Shown: piece after piece, positions 1 to 5,130 of the stretch
Position numbering within the stretch: position 1 is the stretch's first letter
How the letters are laid out: the number at the start of each line of letters is the position of its first letter
Assembly (NCBI GenBank): GCA_024280815.1
Contig: JAJRPL010000045.1
Span: forward strand, 1 to 7,595
Origin: Bacteroidota bacterium
Lineage (GTDB): Bacteria > Bacteroidota > Bacteroidia > Flavobacteriales > Flavobacteriaceae
Length of the DNA: 7,595 nucleotides
Direction of reading: 5' to 3'
The notes under the pieces: model-generated
The model's database searches: none
What the model was told of the DNA's origin: nothing
What the model saw: the letters and a program-made list of their open reading frames with translations, nothing else
Program-made: the position numbers and the translations under genes

Positions 1-705
1 AATAACATTCGAAAATTTGTCTGATAACACTTTAAGTTGTTTCATTTCTTGCTTACCACCTCCAAAAAGGAAAATTTTATACTGTTTAGTTTCTACTAGT
101 TTAGAAATGACTTCTTGCATCAAATCTAAAGGATACATTTTGGATTGATGTTGAGCAAAAGGAGCAATGCCTAGCCACTTTAAATGGTGTAAGCCTGTAA
201 TTTGATTAATTTTATCCGTTAGAATCGCTTTTTCAGGAAACATAGGCTTTGATAAATCTAGTGTAAATCCCAATTCTCTAAATACATCTGCATAACGTTC
301 ATGTGAAGTTTTTAACTGCTTAAAAACTTTATTCTTAACACTAGTTAATGCCTTTTTTTCTGCTCTCCCTTTATCTATGATAGCAGTATCTATCCGCTTT
401 AGCGAAAAGAAAAAACGTAAAATTTTAGAACGTAATACATCGTGTAAATCGGCTATTGCTTCGGGTTTTAAGGTTTTTAATTCTTTGTACAATATATACA
501 AACCTAAGATACCTTTGTGTTTGCCCTTGACATCAGCTGCATAAAAACTTACATTTGGCAAGTCATCAAACATCGGTTTGAAAAAGGCCCTAGAAACCAT
601 CGTGATTTTTACATCAGGATATTGTTGAACCAAAGCTCTTAACACCGGTACAGTCATAGCAACGTCTCCCATGGCTGAGAGACGGATGACTATAATATGA
701 GACAC
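1..705 (-). CDS. Glycosyltransferase family 9 (heptosyltransferase-like), 3' part missing
   Basis: The reading frame stays open from a GTG at 705 to the window edge, giving 235 residues of a protein usually about 340 long; the C-terminus lies outside. The N-terminus (SHIIVIRLSAMGDVAMT) is the typical GT9/WaaF-type opening, a beta strand followed by the R-x-(S)-x-x-G-D phosphate-loop region. The second half opens with GIAPFAQHQSKMYPLD and FLFGGGKQE, matching the C-terminal nucleotide-sugar-binding domain of that family. By family knowledge it transfers a sugar, often heptose, to lipid A-core or another surface glycan at the cytoplasmic face of the inner membrane; the real donor and acceptor cannot be read here. 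No ATG fits the start. GTG at 705 or the in-frame GTG at 714 (adding VKL) are the choices, and both lie in a copy of a direct repeat. It follows the aromatic operon on the same strand but is separated by 119-128 bp of repeats, so co-transcription is uncertain. Confidence 0.85.
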   Translation of the reverse strand, partial: MSHIIVIRLSAMGDVAMTVPVLRALVQQYPDVKITMVSRAFFKPMFDDLPNVSFYAADVKGKHKGILGLYILYKELKTLKPEAIADLHDVLRSKILRFFFSLKRIDTAIIDKGRAEKKALTSVKNKVFKQLKTSHERYADVFRELGFTLDLSKPMFPEKAILTDKINQITGLHHLKWLGIAPFAQHQSKMYPLDLMQEVISKLVETKQYKIFLFGGGKQEMKQLKVLSDKFSNVI

Positions 706-777
706 TAATTTCACGAATTATCACTAATTTTATGTAAAGTTACCTCTTAGAACACTAATTTCACGAATTATCACTAA
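702..777. repeat. Two-copy 26-bp direct repeat, 50-bp period
   Basis: The 26 bases at 702-727 recur exactly at 752-777; the unit reads in part ACTAATTTCACGAATTATC on the plus strand. Each copy contains the short minus-strand string TTCGTGAAATTAGTG, which resembles 'TTCGTGAAATT' strings common between genes in Flavobacteriaceae (recollection, not searched). The left copy covers both candidate GTG starts of the glycosyltransferase. Between the copies, minus-strand TAACTTTA (735-742) is a 7-of-8 match to the Bacteroidetes -7 element TAnnTTTG, without a clear -33 partner, so a promoter here is only possible. Confidence 0.8.
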
Positions 778-801
778 AACTTCTGTGTGGTAACCAAGTT
801 T

Positions 802-831
802 CCCTCCCCTTTGGGGAGGGCTAGGGAGGGG
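802..831. repeat. GC-rich hairpin and G-quadruplex-type motif after the DAHP synthase gene
   Basis: CCCTCCCC (802-809) and GGGGAGGG (813-820) form a perfect 8-bp inverted repeat with a 3-nt loop. A further CTA and GGGAGGGG follow, so plus-strand 813-831 reads GGGGAGGGCTAGGGAGGGG: four G-runs with loops of 1, 3 and 1, fitting the G-quadruplex rule. It starts two bases after the stop codon of the DAHP synthase fusion. In the operon mRNA it would be a very stable C-rich/G-rich stem, able to stop 3' exonucleases or slow polymerase, but no U-run follows it, so it is not a canonical terminator. It stands out sharply from the AT-rich surroundings and looks like a dispersed genomic repeat. Confidence 0.7.
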
Positions 832-833
832 AA

Positions 834-1913
834 CTAACTATTCACAATACGCTCTTGATGCTGTATTGATTCTTGATGTATGGCTTTAAATACTTTTTCA
901 ATAAAATTTTGACTTAATCCTTTATCAGCACCTTCATCAATCATTCCTTGAATTACTTCTTGCCATCTTGAACGTTGTAAAATAGCTACATTTCCTTCTT
1001 TTTTCACTTTACCAATGTTTTCTACAACCTTCATACGCTCTTCAAAAAGCTCTAACAATTGAGAGTCTAGCTCATTGATTTCTTTACGTAAACCTGTTAA
1101 TTTTTTTAATGAATCTTTTTCTTCAACTCTATCTTTTCTTACTCGTAAATCTTGGGTGATTTCCGCCAATCTACTTGGTGTAATTTGTTGTGCAGCATCA
1201 CTCCATGCATTATCAGGATCAAAATGTGTTTCAATCATCAATCCTTCAAATTTAAGGTCTAATGCGGTTTGACAGACATCAAAAATACCATCACGCTCAC
1301 CACAAATATGTGATGGGTCACAAATAATAGGCAAGGTTGGGTATTTATTTTTTAAGTCAATCGGAATTTGCCATTGCGGATTGTTTCTATATTTTGTCTT
1401 TTTATACGATGAAAATCCTCTATGAATAGCTCCTAGATTTTTAACACCTGCTTTATGGAAACGCTCAATAGCTCCCATCCACAAGGCTAAATCAGGGTTT
1501 ATAGGGTTTTTTACCAATACAATTTTATCTGTACCTTGTATGGCATCAGCGATTTCTTGTACTGCAAACGGATTTACAGTCGTTCTAGCACCAATCCAAA
1601 GAATATCGATACCAAACTCTAACGCCAATTTTGCATGTTGTGCCGTAGCAATTTCAACAGTGGTCAACATTCCTGTTTCTTCTTTTACTTTGGCAATCCA
1701 CGGTAAAGCTTTTGCTCCATTTCCTTCAAAATTACCAGGACGTGTTCTCGGCTTCCAAATACCCGCTCTAAAAACTGTGGCGTCAGTTTCTTTTAATTGA
1801 TGTGCAATTTTTAACACTTGCTCTTCAGTTTCTGCACTACATGGACCTGCAATTACAAGCGGATGTGCTAATTCCATCCCTTTTAACCATGTTGAAAAAT
1901 TTGTTGACTCCAT
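834..1913 (-). CDS. Bifunctional DAHP synthase / chorismate mutase (C-terminal AroQ domain)
   Basis: This 359-residue fusion carries two activities. Residues 1-260 are a type I-beta 3-deoxy-7-phosphoheptulonate synthase, which condenses PEP and erythrose 4-phosphate at the entry to the shikimate pathway. Visible motifs are AGPCS (22-26), KPRTRPG (54-60), GAR (108-110), VKNP (134-137), CDPSH (198-202) and IETH (227-230). Spacing matches the Thermotoga enzyme, predicting metal ligands Cys25, His202, Glu228 and Asp239. Residues 268-359 are an AroQ chorismate mutase; aligned to E. coli they keep Arg276, Arg293, Lys304, Arg316, Ser349 and Gln353, but have Gln313 and Trp317 where E. coli has Asp48 and Glu52. 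The C-terminal CM order matches the Porphyromonas gingivalis-type enzyme, where prephenate feeds back through the CM domain; the same control is likely here. ATG at 1911-1913 is the only sensible start. It is the last gene of the operon, 83 bp after tyrA, and supplies the prephenate used by the other three. Confidence 0.95.
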   Translation of the reverse strand: MESTNFSTWLKGMELAHPLVIAGPCSAETEEQVLKIAHQLKETDATVFRAGIWKPRTRPGNFEGNGAKALPWIAKVKEETGMLTTVEIATAQHAKLALEFGIDILWIGARTTVNPFAVQEIADAIQGTDKIVLVKNPINPDLALWMGAIERFHKAGVKNLGAIHRGFSSYKKTKYRNNPQWQIPIDLKNKYPTLPIICDPSHICGERDGIFDVCQTALDLKFEGLMIETHFDPDNAWSDAAQQITPSRLAEITQDLRVRKDRVEEKDSLKKLTGLRKEINELDSQLLELFEERMKVVENIGKVKKEGNVAILQRSRWQEVIQGMIDEGADKGLSQNFIEKVFKAIHQESIQHQERIVNS

Positions 1914-1929
1914 AATTGTTTTAAATTGT

Positions 1930-1953
1930 ATAAAATACTTCTTGGTATTTTAT
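1930..1953. repeat. Inverted repeat between tyrA and the DAHP synthase gene
   Basis: TAAAATAC (1931-1938) and GTATTTTA (1945-1952) are perfect arms around a 6-nt loop; one more A-T pair extends the stem to 9 bp. It sits 18 bp before the DAHP synthase ATG within the 83-bp gap. In the minus-strand transcript the stem is not followed by a U-run, so it is not a good terminator. It could be an mRNA processing or stabilising hairpin, or chance in a very AT-rich stretch. No TAnnTTTG promoter is visible in this gap. Confidence 0.45.
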
Positions 1954-1996
1954 TAGTTATTTATTTTTGTTATTTTAATGATTTTTAGATAGTTAA

Positions 1997-2851
1997 TTAT
2001 TTAATAATACCATCTAGTATGTTTTTTATTCGGTTTGTATTGTGCATTATTTCATAAACTTCTTCATTTGACTCCTTTTCAATTAAGCTTTTAAAGGTTT
2101 TTAGGTTATTTATATATTCGTTTAATGATTTTATTATATTTTCTTTGTTTTGTAGAAAAATAGGCGTCCATGTTTCAGGATTACTCTTTGCCAATCGTAC
2201 AGTCGACTTAAATCCACTACCTGCCATATCAAAAATTCTTTTTTCGTCAGGTTCAATTTCTAAGACTGTTTTACCAAGCATAAAAGCACTGATATGCGAT
2301 AAATGCGATACATAAGCAATATGTTTGTCATGTTGTTCAGCAGAATCCATAAAAACATTTCGCATTTTAATGTCTTCAAACAGTGAAACAACACGGCTTA
2401 TCATTTCTTTACTACTCAACTTTTGCTCGCAAATAATATTTACTTTATTGGTGAATAAATCATAAATAGCTGCTTCTGGCCCAGAAAACTCGGTACCTGA
2501 AATAGGATGAACGGCAACAAAATTTTTCCTTTTTGGATGATTTTTAACAGCCTTGCAAACTTCATTTTTTGTTGAACCTACATCAAAAACTAAGGTGTTT
2601 TCATTAATTAAATCTAACACCTGAATGGTTAATTCTGGAATACTATTTACAGGAACCGCAATAATAACAACATCAACCTCTTTAACAATACTTAATGTAG
2701 CTTTTTCGTAAATAATATCTAAATCAAGTGCTTTTTGCAAATGCTCAGCGTTGTTGTCAATACCGTAAATTGTTGCCCAAGAAATTTTCTTTAGCTCTAA
2801 AGCCAATGAACCTCCGATAAGTCCCAATCCGATTACTGCAATTTTATTCAT
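1997..2851 (-). CDS. tyrA: Prephenate dehydrogenase
   Basis: This 284-residue enzyme oxidatively decarboxylates prephenate to 4-hydroxyphenylpyruvate with NAD, the tyrosine-specific branch step. The N-terminal Rossmann fold shows AVIGLGLIGGS (5-15) and an acidic residue, Asp32, at the end of the second strand, which favours NAD over NADP. DVGSTK (90-95) and HPISGTE (115-121) follow. The helical dimerisation domain carries HDKHIAYVSHLSH (174-186) and STVRLAKSNPETW (216-228). Spacing to the Aquifex aeolicus enzyme suggests Ser93, His115, His186 and Arg219 as the active-site set. It is single-domain: no fused chorismate mutase as in E. coli, and no C-terminal ACT domain, so tyrosine feedback on this enzyme is not evident. 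The ATG (2849-2851) lies one base after the aminotransferase stop codon, showing translational coupling. Use of arogenate cannot be excluded. Confidence 0.95.
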   Translation of the reverse strand: MNKIAVIGLGLIGGSLALELKKISWATIYGIDNNAEHLQKALDLDIIYEKATLSIVKEVDVVIIAVPVNSIPELTIQVLDLINENTLVFDVGSTKNEVCKAVKNHPKRKNFVAVHPISGTEFSGPEAAIYDLFTNKVNIICEQKLSSKEMISRVVSLFEDIKMRNVFMDSAEQHDKHIAYVSHLSHISAFMLGKTVLEIEPDEKRIFDMAGSGFKSTVRLAKSNPETWTPIFLQNKENIIKSLNEYINNLKTFKSLIEKESNEEVYEIMHNTNRIKNILDGIIK

Positions 2852-2852
2852 C

Positions 2853-4007
2853 TTAATTTAATTTAGAAATTCTTAGCAACACTTCTTGTAAAACCTCTTC
2901 AGTTACACATAGTGAAATTCGGATATAACCCTTGCCATTACTACCAAAAATAGTACCTGGAGCTAAGAAAATATCATGTTTATACAACAAATCTTCTGCA
3001 ACTTGCTCAGCATTTTTATCTGATGGTAATTTTGCCCAAACAAATAAGCCTGAAGCCTCTTTATCAAAAGTACAATTGAGTGTTTCTGCTATTTGCCAAG
3101 CTATATTTCTACGTTTTTTATACGTATCATTCAAGTTTTTAAACCAGCTATCATCTGTTTGTAAAGCGGCTATGGCTCCTTGTTGGATGCCATAAAACAT
3201 ACCAGAATCCATATTACTTTTTACTTGTAAAACAGTTTTAATATGTTCTGATGAACCTAAGAGCATCCCAACTCGCCAACCTGCCATATTAAAGGTTTTA
3301 CTTAATGAATTCAGTTCTAAGGCAACCTCTTTTGCTCCTTCAATACTTAAAATACTAAGTGGATTGTCATTTAAAATAAAACTATAGGGATTGTCATTAA
3401 CTAACAGTATTTCATGTTTTTTAGCAAAAGCAATCAAATCTTTGAATAATTCTTTTGTCCCGTTTTTACCAGTTGGCATGTGCGGATAGTTAATCCACAT
3501 AATTTTTACTTTAGACAAATCAAATTTCGATAAATAGTCTAAATCTGGAAACCAATCTTTATCTTCACACAAATCGTAATACACAGGTGTTGCCTCCAAT
3601 AAATTGGTTACTGACGTATAGGTTGGGTAGCCTGGATTCGTAATCAAGACTTCATCGCCTACGTTTAAAAAAGCCATAGAAATGTGCATGATTCCTTCTT
3701 TTGATCCCATTAAGGGTAAAATTTCATTTTCTGGATTTAACCCAACTTCAAAGTGACGCAAATAAAAATTGGTAATAGCATCTCTAAATTCTGGTAAACC
3801 TTGATAACTCTGGTAACCATGGATGTGATTTTGTTCAATAGTAGCAACCATAGCTCTACTTACAGATATCGGCGGATCTAAATCTGGACTACCAATACCA
3901 ATATTAATAATCGGTTTTCCTTCAGCTTTTAGTTGGCGGACTTCTCGTAACTTTATAGAGAAATAGTACTCTTGTACCTCTTGTAATCTGTTAGCTTTAC
4001 TGATCAT
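2853..4007 (-). CDS. PLP-dependent class I/II aminotransferase, probable aromatic transaminase
   Basis: This 384-residue fold-type I aminotransferase very likely converts phenylpyruvate and 4-hydroxyphenylpyruvate (or prephenate) to the amino acids, using glutamate as donor; the substrate is inferred from its place between pheA and tyrA. Visible features are GIGSPDLDPP (37-46), GSKEG (101-105) at the PLP phosphate, NPGYPTY (124-130), Asp205 and Tyr208 in VNDNPYSF, the Schiff-base Lys237 in SLSKTFNMAGWRVG, phosphate-binding Arg245, and the carboxylate-binding Arg363 in YIRIS. The usual NPTG motif reads HMPTG (176-180): Met177 replaces the Asn that contacts the PLP O3' in aspartate aminotransferase. 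The sequence resembles the LL-diaminopimelate/aspartate aminotransferase group, so a different amino acid specificity remains possible. The ATG at 4005-4007 overlaps the end of pheA by 11 bp; the stop is one base before the tyrA ATG. Confidence 0.9.
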   Translation of the reverse strand: MISKANRLQEVQEYYFSIKLREVRQLKAEGKPIINIGIGSPDLDPPISVSRAMVATIEQNHIHGYQSYQGLPEFRDAITNFYLRHFEVGLNPENEILPLMGSKEGIMHISMAFLNVGDEVLITNPGYPTYTSVTNLLEATPVYYDLCEDKDWFPDLDYLSKFDLSKVKIMWINYPHMPTGKNGTKELFKDLIAFAKKHEILLVNDNPYSFILNDNPLSILSIEGAKEVALELNSLSKTFNMAGWRVGMLLGSSEHIKTVLQVKSNMDSGMFYGIQQGAIAALQTDDSWFKNLNDTYKKRRNIAWQIAETLNCTFDKEASGLFVWAKLPSDKNAEQVAEDLLYKHDIFLAPGTIFGSNGKGYIRISLCVTEEVLQEVLLRISKLN

Positions 4008-4845
4008 ATTTCCGTTTACTTCGTTGATATTTCCCTAATATTTTTAAATAACTTAACTTTTCTTTTATCTGAGTTATGGCTTCTTCGAAAAGTTGCTCAT
4101 CATCAAAAATTATATCTGCAAAGAAAGCATAATTCCAAGGTTTATCAATGATTGGTAAGGATTGAATTTTAGATAAATTCATATTAAAATTTGCAAATAC
4201 AGCTAATACATCTGACAAACTTCCTGTTTCATGTTTAGTAATAAACTTTATAGATGCTTTATTAGTAATTTTAGGCTTTTCTATCTCTCCGTTTTTCTTT
4301 TTTAAGATAAAAAATCGCGTATAGTTCTCTTTTCTAGTTTGTATTTTATTCTCAATAATTGATAAACCATAAATTTCAGCTGCTTTTTTACTTGCAATAG
4401 CTGCAATACCTTGTAATTTTTTATCTTGAATTTGTCTAGCAACCTCAGCAGTATCTGTTTCTTCTACCAATTTGATATGAGGGTGCTGTCTAAAATACTT
4501 TCTACATTGTAAAATTGCCATCGGATGCGACCAAACTTCCTTTATATCATCTAATGATTGTCCTTCCAACCCCATTAAATGATGGTGAATAGGTAAATGT
4601 ACTTCTCCTTGAATTTTTAAATCGAACTCATCAATCAACGCATAATTTGGTAAAATAGAACCCGCCAAAGAGTTTTCAATAGCCATCACCGCACCGTCAA
4701 CATTATTATTATTGATCAATTCTGGTATTTCAACAAAAGACAGGCATTCTTTCAAGACAACATCTTCACCAAAATATTGATTGGCTACGATATGATGAAA
4801 GGATCCTAAAATTCCTTGAATGGCTATTTTCTTTGAACTACTCAT
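3997..4845 (-). CDS. pheA: Prephenate dehydratase with C-terminal ACT domain
   Basis: This 282-residue protein decarboxylates and dehydrates prephenate to phenylpyruvate, the phenylalanine-specific step. The catalytic domain (about 4-182) starts KIAIQGILGSFHH, contains AIENSLAGS (55-63), and ends with YTRFFIL (175-181), whose Thr-Arg-Phe is the family's catalytic signature. Residues about 196-272 form an ACT domain (IKFITKHETGSLSDVLAVF), where phenylalanine normally binds. The family motifs GALV and ESRP appear here as GSLS (208-211) and QSLP (228-231), so feedback may differ. Unlike the E. coli P-protein there is no chorismate mutase; that activity sits in the DAHP synthase fusion. I chose ATG 4843-4845. 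A TTG at 4857 would add four residues but lies inside the terminator U-run. It is the first structural gene after the leader attenuator and overlaps the aminotransferase by 11 bp. No Shine-Dalgarno sequence is visible, as usual in this phylum. Confidence 0.95.
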   Translation of the reverse strand: MSSSKKIAIQGILGSFHHIVANQYFGEDVVLKECLSFVEIPELINNNNVDGAVMAIENSLAGSILPNYALIDEFDLKIQGEVHLPIHHHLMGLEGQSLDDIKEVWSHPMAILQCRKYFRQHPHIKLVEETDTAEVARQIQDKKLQGIAAIASKKAAEIYGLSIIENKIQTRKENYTRFFILKKKNGEIEKPKITNKASIKFITKHETGSLSDVLAVFANFNMNLSKIQSLPIIDKPWNYAFFADIIFDDEQLFEEAITQIKEKLSYLKILGKYQRSKRKYDQ

Positions 4846-4855
4846 AAAATTCAAC

Positions 4856-4884
4856 AAAAAAAAGTCCCGATTTCTCGAGACTTT
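4856..4884 (-). terminator. Leader attenuator terminator upstream of pheA
   Basis: In the minus-strand RNA, AAAGUCUCGA (4884-4875) pairs with UCGGGACUUU (4870-4861) over 10 bp with one U-G pair, closed by a GAAA tetraloop. Eight U residues (4863-4856) complete an intrinsic terminator. It ends 10 nt before the pheA ATG, after its own promoter and a leader ORF, so it can only act as a regulated premature terminator for the operon. Confidence 0.93.
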
Positions 4885-4969
4885 ATATGTTTTAATTATT
4901 TCTTTATCTAAATAATACCTACAAAGCCTCGTTTCTTTTATAAAAATAAAAGAAATAAAAATAAGCTTT
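4861..4969 (-). promoter_or_regulatory. Ribosome-mediated attenuator: protector, antiterminator and terminator segments
   Basis: Segment 2, CGAGGCUUUGUA (4931-4920), covers the last leader codons and part of the UAG stop. It pairs over 12 bp, with two G-U pairs, to segment 3, UAUAAAGUCUCG (4887-4876). Segment 3 contains nine of the ten bases of the terminator's 5' arm, so antiterminator and terminator exclude each other. Segment 1 can mask segment 2: AAAGCUU (4969-4963) pairs with AGGCUUU (4929-4923), enclosing a perfect 10-bp hairpin UUUCUUUUAU (4955-4946) with AUAAAAGAAA (4941-4932). Expected logic from classical attenuation: a ribosome stalled at the Tyr/Phe codons breaks segment 1 and frees segment 2 to antiterminate; a ribosome reaching the stop covers segment 2 and the terminator forms; with no translation the protector forms and transcription also stops. 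Confidence 0.9.
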
Positions 4970-4990
4970 CCAAGTGTTTGTTAATTGCAT
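4919..4990 (-). CDS. Phe/Tyr leader peptide of the aromatic operon (pheL-like), 23 aa
   Basis: A short ORF begins with ATG at 4988-4990 and ends with TAG at 4919-4921. It encodes 23 residues, starting MQLTNTWK, then AYFYFFYFY, then KRNEAL. Residues 10-17 are eight consecutive aromatic codons, four TAT (Tyr), three TTT and one TTC (Phe); a Trp codon stands at position 7. The product itself probably has no function: its translation rate reports the levels of charged tRNA-Tyr and tRNA-Phe. The stop codon overlaps the antiterminator strand, and the terminator begins 34 nt later, exactly the layout of pheL, trpL and hisL leaders. The promoter is about 13-20 bp upstream, and no Shine-Dalgarno sequence is visible. 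The ORF is not similar in sequence to enterobacterial pheL as I recall it; the resemblance is in architecture. An AT-rich chance ORF could give Phe and Tyr codons, but the matched RNA structures make that very unlikely. Confidence 0.9.
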   Translation of the reverse strand: MQLTNTWKAYFYFFYFYKRNEAL

Positions 4991-5008
4991 TACTGTGTAA
5001 TTAGTTGA

Positions 5009-5039
5009 CAAATCTAAACTTTATCCTTTAAAAAACAAA
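5009..5039 (-). promoter_or_regulatory. Bacteroidetes-type promoter of the aromatic operon
   Basis: On the minus strand TTTG (5039-5036) is followed by 19 bp and then TAGATTTG (5016-5009), a perfect match to the Bacteroidetes primary sigma factor consensus (-33 TTTG, -7 TAnnTTTG). Transcription should start near 5002-5005, leaving about 13 nt before the leader ATG. It lies 95 bp beyond the stop of the ABC exporter gene, so the operon has its own start. Confidence 0.82.
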
Positions 5040-5050
5040 TTTTTTTAAAG
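5026..5050. repeat. 10-bp palindrome overlapping the -33 element
   Basis: CTTTAAAAAA (5026-5035) and TTTTTTAAAG (5041-5050) are perfect inverted arms around CAAAT (5036-5040), which on the minus strand contains the promoter's -33 TTTG. It could be an operator, or a weak terminator for the exporter transcript upstream. As RNA the stem is almost all A-U and its U-run lies inside the stem, which argues against efficient termination. With such biased composition chance is a real alternative. Confidence 0.45.
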
Positions 5051-5130
5051 ATTTGCTCTATTTTTTGTTAATAATGAAGTTTTAAACACTCAAAATTGTG
5101 TTTTTAGTAAATAATTATAGAGCCAGTTTA

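Noticed and set aside
702..777. CRISPR-like array.
   Set aside because: Only two repeat copies, a 24-bp gap and no cas genes; it fits a duplicated intergenic repeat better.
1914..1996. Separate promoter before the DAHP synthase-CM gene.
   Set aside because: No TAnnTTTG box is present in the 83-bp gap; only an AT-rich hairpin is visible.
4846..4857. TTG at 4857 as the pheA start, adding four residues.
   Set aside because: It lies inside the terminator U-run and GTTG sequence; the in-frame ATG at 4843-4845 gives the normal family N-terminus and leaves the attenuator untranslated.
4861..4990. T-box or metabolite riboswitch upstream of pheA.
   Set aside because: The leader is short, lacks T-box core motifs, and is fully explained by a leader ORF with Tyr/Phe codons and alternative stems.
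5084..5103. Inverted repeat AAACAC / GTGTTT after the ABC exporter as its terminator.
   Set aside because: The stem is only 6 bp with an 8-nt loop, and on the minus strand it is followed by A residues, not a U-run. A T-run follows only on the plus strand, where there is no gene to terminate.
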